Made by a program: the position numbers and the translations under genes. The notes under the pieces are model-generated. The model saw nothing but the letters and a program-made list of their open reading frames with translations, was not told where the DNA came from and did no database searches. 64,000 nt of DNA, taken from Verrucomicrobiia bacterium (lineage in GTDB: Bacteria; Verrucomicrobiota; Verrucomicrobiia; Verrucomicrobiales; DEV007). Below, in pieces: positions 1 to 9,600 of the stretch (the first letter of the stretch is position 1; every line of letters starts with the position of its first letter). The stretch is from NCBI GenBank assembly GCA_030427505.1, contig JAUICH010000013.1, forward strand, positions 62,001 to 126,000, written 5' to 3'.

Positions 1-98
1 AGAGGAGGGTCGGCCATCACGGCCCCGAAGTGTCTGATTGGACTCGTTTTCTCTCTATTTTCGGTAACCGGCTGGCACTTTTCCGCGACATAGCCAGT

Positions 99-1601
99 AT
101 GCGTATCGAAGTTGTCCGGCGTTGGACCAAATGTCTCCGTTCCTTTCCCCGGGGCGTGATTTTTGGCTTACTACTAGGGTCAGTTTTCTTCTTGGCCGGC
201 CTTGCCCGAGGGGAGGAAGGAGCCATGGACGGCGCGGGCATTACTGGTGTCTGGCAAGGAGTGATCAAAGCAGACGGGGAAGTTCACCGGGTGACCCTGG
301 ATCTCCGGCAAACTTCTTCCGGCGCTGTTAGTGGAGATCTCTATTTCCCTGACGAATCCTATCAGCCCGCGCCGCTGACCGTGGTCACGCTGCGGGATCG
401 CGACTTTGAGTTCAAGCTGGCCCCCATGGACGTGACCTATGAAGGGAAATACTCCGAAAAGGGAGGCCGGATACGGGGGGACTGGACTCTGGGAGGCTAT
501 ACCGTGCCGCTGGACTTCGAGCGTTCGGAGGAGAGCGAAATGTATGATCGCCCTCAGACCCCGAAGCCGCCGTTTCCCTACAAGGCGGAGGAGATCGTCT
601 ACTCCAGTTCCCTCAGCAAATATGAGTTGGCGGGTACGCTGACCCTGCCGGAAAGCATCGGAAAAGTGCCTGCCGTGGTAATCGTGTCAGGGTTGGGGCC
701 GAATGACCGCAACGCCTCGGTGTCGGGTCACCAGCCGTTTGCCGTGCTGGCGGACTACCTGACCCGTCACGGCATTGCCGTGCTGCGTTATGACACACGC
801 GGTACAGGGGGTTCCACTGGAAAGATGGAATACGCGGCCCTGCTGGATCTGGCGGCTGACGCTTGGGCGGGAGTGGAATATCTAAAAACCCGTCCGGAAA
901 TTGATTCGGCAAAGACCGGTTTCATTGGCCACGCGGAAGGGGCGTTGCTTTCCACCCTGGCTGCCTCCAAGCGCGAGGGCGTTGCCTTTCTGGTTTTGTT
1001 AGGGGCTCCCGGATTGCCGGGGGCCGAGTCGATGAAGTACTACGTGCAGGCGGCCGGAACAGCCGCTAATCTGAACCCTGCCGCGCTGGACTTGCTGGTG
1101 AAACTATACGACACCTATGGCCGCGCTTTCTCAGCCGATCCGGCAACGCTGGGAGGGTTGGGCGAGGAAATCGGGACCCTCCAGGCGGAAATCGGAAAGC
1201 TGTCTCCGGATGAGCAGGCTAAGCTGGGGCAGTTGGGCGACCGGGCGGGACTCTACTTCCGCTATCCGGAAGCCCCCTGGGTGCGCGATGTCATGACGAC
1301 GGATCCGGGTCCGGTTCTGGAGTCCGTCAAGGTACCTGTCCTGAGCGTGGCGGGCAGCCTGGACTGCCTCTATCCCGTCTCCGTACACCAACCGGAAATC
1401 GAGCAGCACCTAAAAGCGGGAGGGGGGTCGCGGAACCTGATCAAGACCCTGAGCGGGTTGAATCACCTGCTGCAAAAAGCGGAGACCGGAGTCCCAGGCG
1501 AGTATGTCAGGCTCGACGAGACCATTTCCTTCACCGCGCTCAGGGGAATTGGCGATTGGATCCTTGGCATCACGAATGAATCCGCGGCGAGGGCACGGTG
1601 A
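99..1601 (+). CDS. Secreted alpha/beta-hydrolase-like protein lacking the nucleophilic Ser
   Basis: A 500-aa exported protein. The start chosen is ATG at 99, because it gives a basic N-terminus followed by a hydrophobic signal segment (residues about 18-37, ending ..LAGLARG); an in-frame ATG at 30 would only add a non-signal extension. Residues about 47-160 form a beta-rich N-terminal domain as in other secreted hydrolases of this type. Residues about 165-500 are an alpha/beta-hydrolase fold: a GLGPNDR oxyanion-like loop, YDTRGTGGSTG, then GHAEGA where the family has GHSEGG. The nucleophile position (residue 279, codon at 933-935) is therefore Ala, while the acid (D422 in GSLDCLYP) and His (H456 in LNHLLQ) remain. 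Family knowledge: relatives are esterases or peptidase-like hydrolases. Inference: a catalytically altered or non-catalytic member. It overlaps nothing and is followed by a lipoprotein gene on the same strand. Confidence 0.8.
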   Translation: MRIEVVRRWTKCLRSFPRGVIFGLLLGSVFFLAGLARGEEGAMDGAGITGVWQGVIKADGEVHRVTLDLRQTSSGAVSGDLYFPDESYQPAPLTVVTLRDRDFEFKLAPMDVTYEGKYSEKGGRIRGDWTLGGYTVPLDFERSEESEMYDRPQTPKPPFPYKAEEIVYSSSLSKYELAGTLTLPESIGKVPAVVIVSGLGPNDRNASVSGHQPFAVLADYLTRHGIAVLRYDTRGTGGSTGKMEYAALLDLAADAWAGVEYLKTRPEIDSAKTGFIGHAEGALLSTLAASKREGVAFLVLLGAPGLPGAESMKYYVQAAGTAANLNPAALDLLVKLYDTYGRAFSADPATLGGLGEEIGTLQAEIGKLSPDEQAKLGQLGDRAGLYFRYPEAPWVRDVMTTDPGPVLESVKVPVLSVAGSLDCLYPVSVHQPEIEQHLKAGGGSRNLIKTLSGLNHLLQKAETGVPGEYVRLDETISFTALRGIGDWILGITNESAARAR

Positions 1602-1789
1602 GAGGTTGGTTGGAACGTCTGGACGTCTGCCGGAATTGCCCGCGGCCGCGCTCCTTTTTGGACGTGGAGCCAGTTCTCGCGGCTGGCACGCGAAAGTACT
1701 GGCTGGAGAAAGTGTCCGAACGAAACCGCCGAAGCAGGACTTACCAGAACATCCTTTGCCATGGTCTGATGATTCTGTTACTCAAGAGA

Positions 1790-2188
1790 ATGGAATACTC
1801 AAACAGCCGGATTTGTCTGAAACCGAATTTACTCGTAAGGCTTCTACTTTGCGCCTTCTCCTTGAACCTGATGGCCTGTGTTTCACCGTCCGGCTATCTT
1901 GAGAAGGAAGAAACGGCCTACGATCTCGATACCTCGTACCATGTTGAGGATCACTCAGACGGTTTCACTTTGACCATTTACTACTCTCACTACCAGTTCT
2001 GGCCGAACTACGATTCCGTGGACAGGTCCGGCAAAGCCATTCTGAGAAGAATAGCAAAAGAGATCGCCACCGAGCGTGAGAAGAAGCTGAAACCCATCGC
2101 GGAAGAGAGCATGGAAACTTCCCTGGGCAGGAATGGGTTCAGTGGTCTCACCAGCCTTACCGGTGAAGTTCGCGTCTACTATAAATAA
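1790..2188 (+). CDS. Small lipoprotein, function unknown
   Basis: A 132-aa protein. The reading frame is open from 1598, but ATG at 1790 is preferred because it puts a signal peptide at the N-terminus (LLVRLLLCAFSLN) that ends in the lipobox LMAC; the conserved-looking mature part starts at that Cys (C30). The mature protein is rich in Tyr and charged residues and has no domain I recognise. The 188 bp between the upstream hydrolase stop and this ATG shows no other gene. It could be cotranscribed with the upstream hydrolase gene. Confidence 0.6.
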   Translation: MEYSNSRICLKPNLLVRLLLCAFSLNLMACVSPSGYLEKEETAYDLDTSYHVEDHSDGFTLTIYYSHYQFWPNYDSVDRSGKAILRRIAKEIATEREKKLKPIAEESMETSLGRNGFSGLTSLTGEVRVYYK

Positions 2189-2218
2189 GCAGGCGGCCGG
2201 AGTCCCGGTGGACTGAGC

Positions 2219-2965
2219 TTAGCGGTGCCGGTGATACACCCCATCGATCTGCAACAGTTCGCCGGACTCGGGGTCGGCCATGACGGGTTCCACTGATACC
2301 AGGCGATAGCCTTTCTGAAAAAGGAAGGTATGGAGGTCTTCGGAAGTGGGCGCTCCTTCGTACAGCGGGACCAGCGAAAGTTCGAGTTCGAGGGTATTGA
2401 TTCGAGGTAGTGAACTCTCGGCTCCCTTCAGGACCTCGGCTTCGAATCCCTGCGTGTCGATCTTCAGGTAAACGTTTTCGCCGGGTTTGCAGATTTCGTC
2501 AAAAATGGAATCGAGGGTGCGGATTTCGATCTCTTCCTGGCCGACATATTTGGAGTCCGGGGCGGATTCGACATGCTTCGGTAGCATCTCCAGCAGCGAG
2601 CTGCTTTGGGTGTTTTCCGAGATGTGAAATGGCGCGCGGCCCGGAGCCGCGCCGAGACCGAAATTCAGAATTTCCCACCCGGGGTCGTTTGCTGCCGTCT
2701 CGGTCAGGTGGGTGAAGGCCACGGCTCCCGGCTCGAAAGAGATGATGCGTCCTTGATAGCCGATCCACCGCAGATGCTCCCCGAATTGTCCGGCATTGGC
2801 GCCCACGTCCAGCACCGTGTCGATGGCATAGTGCTTTAGCAGGCGCTGCCACCGCAGTTGCGGGTGCAATGAGGCGTCGAACCGGCAGATATCATATCCC
2901 ACGGACCGGGCCAGCTTTTGGATCAGACGCTTGAGTTTCGGCAGCAACACGCTTGATAGTGCCAC
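2219..2965 (-). CDS. FkbM-family SAM-dependent methyltransferase
   Basis: A 248-aa protein read from a GTG start (no early ATG is available in frame). The SAM-binding motif I is DVGANAGQFG (about residues 52-61), followed by an acidic strand end (ISFEPG), and the FkbM signature KIDTQGFEAEVLKGA near residue 168. FkbM methyltransferases O-methylate sugars or secondary metabolites; cytoplasmic location is expected since there is no signal peptide. The substrate cannot be told from the sequence. It lies 122 bp downstream of a Ca/Na antiporter gene on the same strand and converges on the small lipoprotein gene with a 30-bp gap. Confidence 0.88.
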   Translation of the reverse strand: MALSSVLLPKLKRLIQKLARSVGYDICRFDASLHPQLRWQRLLKHYAIDTVLDVGANAGQFGEHLRWIGYQGRIISFEPGAVAFTHLTETAANDPGWEILNFGLGAAPGRAPFHISENTQSSSLLEMLPKHVESAPDSKYVGQEEIEIRTLDSIFDEICKPGENVYLKIDTQGFEAEVLKGAESSLPRINTLELELSLVPLYEGAPTSEDLHTFLFQKGYRLVSVEPVMADPESGELLQIDGVYHRHR

Positions 2966-3087
2966 GAATCAGGGCCTTCCGTTAGAAAAAATTATAGCGG
3001 GGGATTTTCGTCCGATCTCAGCTTCCAGGGTTTGGGGTCAAGAGGTGAGAGCTACCCTGAGTCTTACGGTGCTTTTGGACGGCCTCA

Positions 3088-4044
3088 TTAACCTGTGTAG
3101 TGCGTGGCCAGGTAGGTAATGTAGCTACCGTATCCCGCCAGCAACAGGGCTCCTTCCCAGCGGGAGAGGCGGAAGCCGCTCCGCATCATTGGCAGAAGGA
3201 TCAACGTCAGTGTCAGCATGACCGCGTTGTCGATCAGGCTGATCGATCCGGTGTCCAAAGGCTGGATCACGGAAGATACCCCCAGGATGCCCAGCAGGTT
3301 AAACAGATTGGAGCCTACCACGTTCCCCACCGCGATGTCGCTTTCGCCCTTGGTCGCGGCAACCACGGAAGTCGCCAGTTCAGGAAGACTGGTGCCGAAA
3401 GCCACGATGGTGAGGCCAATCACGATCTGCGGCACCCCAAATCGCTCCGCGATGTCCACGGCCCCGGTTACGAGACTTTGAGAGCCGCCCGCCAGAAAGG
3501 CCAGGGCCGCCACGATTAGCAGGAGATCGATCAAGAGGGCTTTGGTTGGCGCCGGAACCTCGGCGTCGAAAGTGTCCAGGGCGGCACTTGGTTTCTCCCG
3601 CTTTGACGCTCGCAACGAGAATACCGTGTAGCCAATCAAGAGGGTGGTGAGCAGTCCACCTTCCCACCGGGTGATCTGGCCTCCGGTCATGAGAAGAATG
3701 GCCAGGAGGGTGGCCCCAGTCACCAGGGGCAGGTCCAGGCGTAAGACCTGAAGGTGGATGCGTGGCGGGTTGATCATGGCCGCGATACCGAGGATCAGAC
3801 CGATGTTGGCGATGTTGGAGCCGACCACGTTGCCGATGGCGATGGAGCCATTTCCGGAAAGGGCCGCGCCCGCCGAGACGAACAACTCCGGCATGCTGGT
3901 TCCAAAGGCCACCACGGTAAGGCCAATCGCGAGAGGACTAACCCCGAAACGCCTGGCCAGTGAAGACGCGCCTTTCACCAACCACTCCGCGCCAAAGTAG
4001 AGCAGCACCAGGCCAAGAAGGATAAACCCGAATGAGAGTAGCAC
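3088..4044 (-). CDS. Calcium/sodium antiporter (YrbG/CaxA type)
   Basis: A 318-aa integral membrane protein with about ten hydrophobic segments. It shows the internal duplication typical of the CaCA superfamily: an alpha-1 repeat with AFGTSMPEL and GNVVGSNIANI in the N-terminal half, and an alpha-2 repeat with AFGTSLPEL and GNVVGSNLFNL in the C-terminal half. The acidic residue in each GTS.PE motif is the cation ligand. Length fits the bacterial TIGR00367-type family. The start is GTG at 4044. Predicted role: inner-membrane exchange of Ca2+ for Na+ or H+. Confidence 0.92.
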   Translation of the reverse strand: MLLSFGFILLGLVLLYFGAEWLVKGASSLARRFGVSPLAIGLTVVAFGTSMPELFVSAGAALSGNGSIAIGNVVGSNIANIGLILGIAAMINPPRIHLQVLRLDLPLVTGATLLAILLMTGGQITRWEGGLLTTLLIGYTVFSLRASKREKPSAALDTFDAEVPAPTKALLIDLLLIVAALAFLAGGSQSLVTGAVDIAERFGVPQIVIGLTIVAFGTSLPELATSVVAATKGESDIAVGNVVGSNLFNLLGILGVSSVIQPLDTGSISLIDNAVMLTLTLILLPMMRSGFRLSRWEGALLLAGYGSYITYLATHYTG

Positions 4045-4143
4045 AGAGCGGGATGTTCGGCTGGCCCGTTAAAAGTGCAATGGAGAAACGCGGGCGATTT
4101 TTGTAGTTGGCTCCACATCCCGTATTTGGGGAGAAGAGTTTCG

Positions 4144-4241
4144 AACCACAGGGGACACGGAGTTCACAGAGATTTTTTTGGGAATGCGGACGACACGGAC
4201 GGCTTAGATTGCTATCCGTGCCATCGGCGTAGTCAGCGGTT
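4144..4241. repeat. Degenerate inverted element built of 9-nt units
   Basis: In the 213-bp gap between the antiporter and M20 genes, 4144-4171 reads as 9-nt steps of the form xCACxGxGx (CCACAGGGG, ACACGGAGT, TCACAGAGA). The stretch 4212-4241 (ATCCGTGCC, ATCGGCGTA, GTCAGCGGT) is its degenerate reverse complement: both arms begin AACC when read inward from their outer ends. The two arms flank about 40 bp. This resembles intergenic repeats widespread in environmental bacterial genomes, but that comparison is from memory. No gene is seen in the gap. Confidence 0.45.
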
Positions 4242-4257
4242 GAAACACTGGCGGTAG

Positions 4258-5607
4258 TTACCCCGCGAAGCGCATGATGACGTCTCCCAGCACCTGGATG
4301 CCGAACCGCACGGCTTCCACCGGCACGCGTTCGTTGTGGCCGTGGAAAAGCTCGGAAAAGTTCAGGCTTTCGGGCAGCTTCAGGGGGTAGAAACCGTAGC
4401 AGGTGGGGCGGCTGGGATGGCGGCTGTAATGGTGGGAATCCGTGAAACCGGGAATCAGACTGGGAATGACGTGACCCTCCGGATCGTGACTCCTCATGGT
4501 CTCCCGGATCGTGTCGAAGAGTGGCGTGTCCGGGCTGGTGACGGTGGGCTCCAAGTGGCCGATGAGTTCCAGCTCGATTTCCGGTCCGATCACGTTCCGG
4601 ATTTCGCGGATGAGGTCCTCCGGCGTTTGGCCGGGGAGCAGGCGGCCATCGATCTCGAAGCTGGCTTCTCCGGGAATGACGTTGGTCTTCTTTCCGGCCC
4701 GCACCACGGTGGGGTTGGCGGTGTTGCAGATCAGGGCCTGCATGGAGGGACGGCGCTCGGGTGGGACGATCACCGGGAGCAGGCCGTGGCCGATGGCGGG
4801 GTTCAGCAGTTGGGGTAGAAGGGCGCGGGCCGCGGCGCCCAGCGGTCCGGCCATGCCTTGCAGGAGTTCTCGGGCAGGTCCGGTGGGATGAATCGGCAGC
4901 CTGGCCTTGGCGAGTTTCCCCACCGCCGCGCCCATCCGGGTGACGGCGGACTCTGGAGTGGGGAGGGAGCCGTGCCCGGGCTGACCGCGCACCGTGGCCC
5001 GCAGCCAGGCCACGCCTTTTTCCGCCACCTGCACCGGGTAGAAACGCCGGCCCCTCAGATGGAGAGTAAAACCGCCCACTTCATTGATGACGTATTCGCA
5101 GTCAATCAGGTCCGGGCGGTGCTTTACCAGCCATCCGGCGCCGTGTTGACCGCCGGCTTCCTCGTCGGCGGTCGCGGCGAAAATCAGGTCCCGTTTCAGC
5201 CGGATGCCGCGGCGCTTCAGCAGACGCAGGACCGTCAGTCCCAGCACGGTCATGGTTTTCATGTCCACCGCGCCCCGGCCCCAGAGGCAGCCTTCGTCTT
5301 CCACGCCGGAGAACGGCGGGTGCTTCCACTGTGCCGGATCCGCGGGCACCACGTCCAGGTGGGAGGCCAGCAGCAGAGGGCGCGCCTCACCCGTGCCGGG
5401 CAGCCGGGTCACCAGGCTGGTGCGCTGGTTTGCCTCTGCCTCGTCTGGGCCGGTGAGAAGGGGATTGAATCCGTCCTCCTTCAGCAAGCCGGCCAGATAC
5501 TCGGCAGCGGGGCGTTCGTTGCCGGGCGGGTTGGTGGTGTCGATCCGGATCAGCCCCTGAAGCGTGCTGATCGCTTCACGGAACTCCGGTTCAGAAAGCG
5601 CGAACAT
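4258..5607 (-). CDS. M20-family metallopeptidase (ArgE/DapE/carboxypeptidase-like)
   Basis: A 449-aa cytoplasmic protein. ATG at 5607 was chosen; the frame extends to a TTG at 5658, which would add 17 residues without family similarity. Metal-ligand motifs of M20 enzymes are present: LLASHLDVVPA (His and Asp), LWGRGAVDMKT (Asp bridging both zinc ions), ATADEEAGG (catalytic Glu and ligand Glu) and FTDSHHYS near the C-terminus (His ligand). The central insert is the dimerisation domain (PGHGSLPTP). Such enzymes cleave N-acyl amino acids or small peptides; the exact substrate is open. It lies 135 bp downstream of the LolA-like gene on the same strand. Confidence 0.9.
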   Translation of the reverse strand: MFALSEPEFREAISTLQGLIRIDTTNPPGNERPAAEYLAGLLKEDGFNPLLTGPDEAEANQRTSLVTRLPGTGEARPLLLASHLDVVPADPAQWKHPPFSGVEDEGCLWGRGAVDMKTMTVLGLTVLRLLKRRGIRLKRDLIFAATADEEAGGQHGAGWLVKHRPDLIDCEYVINEVGGFTLHLRGRRFYPVQVAEKGVAWLRATVRGQPGHGSLPTPESAVTRMGAAVGKLAKARLPIHPTGPARELLQGMAGPLGAAARALLPQLLNPAIGHGLLPVIVPPERRPSMQALICNTANPTVVRAGKKTNVIPGEASFEIDGRLLPGQTPEDLIREIRNVIGPEIELELIGHLEPTVTSPDTPLFDTIRETMRSHDPEGHVIPSLIPGFTDSHHYSRHPSRPTCYGFYPLKLPESLNFSELFHGHNERVPVEAVRFGIQVLGDVIMRFAG

Positions 5608-5663
5608 CCCGGCATTGAGCCTGACGATTCCGTTCCGGTCAACCCGGCGATGGGTCAATTCGA

Positions 5664-5685
5664 GCAGCCCCTGAGGACGGGCTGC
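5664..5685. other. Hairpin between the LolA-like and M20 genes
   Basis: GCAGCCC at 5664-5670 pairs perfectly with GGGCTGC at 5679-5685 around an 8-nt loop. There is no T-run on either side, so it is not a convincing terminator. It sits just upstream of the chosen M20 start on the minus strand and could affect read-through or translation. Confidence 0.3.
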
Positions 5686-5742
5686 CGTCTAATTTGAGCG
5701 AAAGAAAGAATGTGGCGCTTCTTTCCCTGCTTGGACTTAGGA

Positions 5743-6498
5743 TCAGCCTTTCAGGTTCTCAGGGTCGAACAGGCTGTCCGGATAGTCTCCAATCTGCACG
5801 TCCGTAAAGTGCAGCGTCGTGACCCGGTGGCTGCCCGTGATGTCTTCGATCTTCATTTCGGAGATGAACGGCACGGACTCACCGCTGAGGGTCACTTGGT
5901 TCCCGTAGGACATGGTGGCAATCCGCAGCAGTTTGCCGGAAGGGGCGTAGTATTCCGCCTTTGATCCTAGGCCGCCTTTGGAGGAAACCCAGTAGATGAT
6001 TTTTCCGTAGGTGCTGCTCCGGGAGGCCGCGGTCAGGGTGTAAACATTGTGCAGCACGCCCTCGTGGTCCTTGTGCTCGACCCCGGCGATGTCATAACCG
6101 TCGAGGAAATTGGTGGAAGCCACGTCACCGATCGCCGCGTCGCCGGAAAGGCGTTGGCGCTTTGAAACCGATACCGGCCGGCTCAAGCCCGGCCTGAAAA
6201 ACCACATGTCATCGCCATCCACGATGTACTTCCGGCCCTGCGCGTCGAGGGGTTCCAGGATCTCGGCGAAGATCTTTCCCCCCTCCGCCGTGACGGAAAG
6301 CTTGGCGGATTGAGCTTCGCCGTTTTCCGTGCTGTCCACGTTCACGGTCCACTGCACGCCCTGTTCCGTGCCCATGATGGCGCCACGGGAAAGTTCCGCT
6401 TTCCGGAGCACTTCGTCCGCGTCCGCCGCCCGGCTGACGTGACAGGGTAGTGTGAGGATGGAGAGGAGAATAAGGGCGGAAAACTGGCGTCTTTTCAT
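5743..6498 (-). CDS. Outer-membrane lipoprotein-sorting (LolA-like) protein
   Basis: A 251-aa periplasmic protein with signal peptide (residues 1-24, cleavage after SRA). The mature part begins with ADEVLRKAE and runs as an unclosed beta-barrel typical of the LolA-like family that is often annotated 'outer membrane lipoprotein-sorting protein': MWFFRPGLSRPVSVSKRQR, GDVASTNFLDGYDI, and a C-terminal TLHFTDVQIGDYPDSLFDP. Family knowledge: the fold carries acyl chains across the periplasm; in this subfamily the cargo is usually unknown. It is the first gene of a possible two-gene transcript with the M20 peptidase. Confidence 0.8.
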   Translation of the reverse strand: MKRRQFSALILLSILTLPCHVSRAADADEVLRKAELSRGAIMGTEQGVQWTVNVDSTENGEAQSAKLSVTAEGGKIFAEILEPLDAQGRKYIVDGDDMWFFRPGLSRPVSVSKRQRLSGDAAIGDVASTNFLDGYDIAGVEHKDHEGVLHNVYTLTAASRSSTYGKIIYWVSSKGGLGSKAEYYAPSGKLLRIATMSYGNQVTLSGESVPFISEMKIEDITGSHRVTTLHFTDVQIGDYPDSLFDPENLKG

Positions 6499-6682
6499 GG
6501 GGACAAAAATCGTAAGGTCTGAATGACTGCTGATTCGAGTAATGGATTAGGAAGTTTGCCGGGAATGTCCAAGGATTTCCTGGAGCAGCCGGGCGTTTCT
6601 TGTCACTGAGGTATCGGACGTTGTCCTGTCTGGAGCCCTTCGGTTCGGGCGACTCAAACAGACGGAGGGTGTATGGGGAGGT

Positions 6683-9600
6683 TCAGCCCCGTGTGATGAA
6701 CTCGTCCAAGTTCAGGATGATCCGTACCGTGGCGATCCAGGCGGCCGTTTCAGCGGACTCCGTTTCCTTGCCGGGTTTCTCAGTGGGAGCTCTTGCTTCT
6801 GTGCTGGTTACGTTCGCCGCGAGTTTAAGGGCGTCATCCGGGTTTTGACGGTACCAGGCCCGGCTTTCTTCAAGCAGACTGAGCAGGCGGTCTCGTTCCC
6901 AGGCTTCTGGCGGACGGGCCAGGGCCAGTTGAAAAGCTCTTTCCAGGCGATCCGCGTCTCCCTCGGCTTCTTCCTCCGTGGTGACACGGGTGGCGAATGC
7001 CTTGGCGGCCTCGGCGAAGGTGTCGTTGTTCAAGGTGATCAAGGCCGCCAGTGGGGTGTTCGAACGGCTGCGCTGCACGCAGGTGACATTGGAATCCGGG
7101 CAGTCAAAGGTCATCAGGGTGGGGTGGGGAGCCGTTCGCTTGAAGTAGGTGTACATCCCGCGGCGGTAGCGGTCCTCTCCAGGGCTGACCTTCCACTTAA
7201 ACGCGCTGTTGTAGTTCAAATCCGCCACGCCGTCGGGAATGGGGGGGAAGACACTGGGTCCGCCCACTTTTTCTGAGAGAAGGCCGCTGGCGGCCAGGGT
7301 GATGTCCCGGACAATTTCCGCCTCCACGCGGAAGCGGTTCTGGCGGTAAAGGAGGGTGTTCTTGGGATCGATGTCCGCCAGTTCCGGGCGGTGGGCGGAG
7401 GACTGCCGGTAGGTGCTGGAGAGCGCCACGGTCTTGATCAAGGCTTTGCGCGACCAGCCTTGCCGGATGAGTTCGGCGGCCAGCCAGTCCAGGAGTTCCG
7501 GGTGAGTGGGCCGTTCGCCGCGCACTCCGAAGTCGTTGACCGTGGAAACGATGCCTTCACCAAACAAGTTGGCCCACAGATGATTCACAATCACGCGCGG
7601 GGGCAGGGGATTTTCGCCGCTCACCAGCCAGCGGGCCAGGTCCAGACGGTCGCCCATGCCGTCGCGGTGTTCGACGGGCGGCAGGCTGGCGAAGGTGCCA
7701 GGCTCCACGGCTTCCTCCGGGTCCTTGAACTCGCCCCGGCGGAAGACGTGAGTTGTCCGGCGGTCTTTTTGGCGCTCCTCCAGAATGCGGATGTCCATCA
7801 GGGGAGCCTTCGGCGCTTCGTCCTGGACTTTGGCGAGCGCGCTTGCCAGAGGCTTCGTGGCGGGAGCGATGGTGGCGTAGTAATCCAGAAGGGACTTCCG
7901 CTGCTCCTGGGTCCACTTGGCCGGAGGTTCGGCCACGATGGTGGCCAGGTTTTCCGGAATGCCCAGGCTGATCATCTTTCCGGTCAGGGCCGTGATGCGG
8001 AAGCGTCCCAGGACGTGCGCGTCTCCATGGTCGTTTTGCAATTCGAAAAACAGCTTCCGGCCTTTCAACGCCACGGGCTCAGCGGTGGAGAAAATCGCGT
8101 GGTGATCCCGGCCACTCTGGGGCCCGATCGCCCACCCGGTGTTTGCCTTCCCGTCCACGGCATTTTCCACCGGAAAACGGTTTTGGGAAAAGTCCGCTCG
8201 TGAGTGCGTAAACTTGATGGCTTCGCGTTCTTCCAGCGGAGTTTCGAAGGTGGCTTCGGGGGCGACCAGCCACACTTTGAATTCACTCAGCACAAAGTTG
8301 CCATTCTGGGCGCGGCCCGGACCATTGCCGGGGAAGGCCTCGCTCTTCAGAGCCTCCAACTTGAATCCATTCAGGATCTCCTGACCAGTCTCGGCGATCA
8401 GCCGGATGGTGTCTTTCTGCGGCACCGGCCCGCGGGATTGGATGACATCGCCCTCCGGCACAAACTTCGCGGAAGTTTCATTCTTCAGCGCCGCCACCTT
8501 CAGGGGATGAAAGGCCGGAGGGTTGGCGGCGGCGGCGAGCGCTTTCTGGTGAAGCTTCGCCCCCCAGGCTTCAAATTCGGAGTTCAGTTGGGCTTTGGCC
8601 TCGTCCAGTTTCTTCCGGGCGGCGGCGACTTTCAGGTCGTGTTCTTTCTTCTTTGCCCGGTAGCGGACCATGGCGGCTTCACTCTCCGGCATATCGGTGG
8701 TCGTCTCGTCTCCGTTGTTGAAATAGGCGTACAGCTCGTAGTACTCCTTTTGAGTGATCTCGTCGTACTTGTGGGTGTGGCAGCGGGCACAACTGACCGA
8801 AAGGCCCAGCCAGACCGTGCCCAGCGTTTCGGCGCGGTCCATTACCGCAGCCACCCGCCATTGTTCCTTGTCGGTGCCGCCCTCGGTATTCGTAAGCGTT
8901 TGGCGGTTGAAAGCCGTGGCGAGGAGTTCATCCTCCGCTGGCTTGGGCAAGAGGTCGCCCGCGAGCTGTTGGATGGTGAACTGATCGAAGGGCAGGTCGG
9001 CATTGATCGAGTCGATCACCCAGTCGCGATATTTCCAAGCGTCGGGCCGGTCCCGGTCTTTTTCGTAGCCGTCGCTATCGGCGTAGCGGGCTTTGTCCAG
9101 CCAGTGGCGGCCCCAGCGTTCGCCGAAATGGGGGCTCTTTAAGACCTCGTCCACGAGGCGCTCGTAGACGGCTTCTTTTTCCGCGCCGTCAGCACCGGTG
9201 TAGTCACGGGCGAAAGCCTCAGCTCGTTCCGGGGTGGGAAGGATGCCCAGGAGGTCGTAGTAAAGACGGCGAATCAGGACGTAGGGACCGGCCTCTGGTG
9301 AGGGCGGGATCTTCGCCTCGTCCAGCCGGGCCAGCACGTAGGCATCCACCGGGGTCTTGATCCAGGAGGGATCCGAAACCTTGGCGGGAGGGCCCGCCTG
9401 GGAGAGCGGTTCGTAGGCCCAGTGTCTCGGCCAGTCCGCGCCTTCGGCGATCCACTGGCGGAGGGCTTGCTTCTCTTTTTCGGTCAGGGGTTCGCCTTTG
9501 TCCGGTGGCGGCATGACGTCGTCCGGGTCCGTGGCATGAATGCGCTCGACTAGGGTGCTGGAATCCGGACTTCCCGGCACGATGGCCTGTCCGCCGGAGT

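Noticed and set aside
1598-1789. Upstream extension of the small lipoprotein gene
   Set aside because: It would bury the signal peptide and lipobox 64 residues inside the protein.
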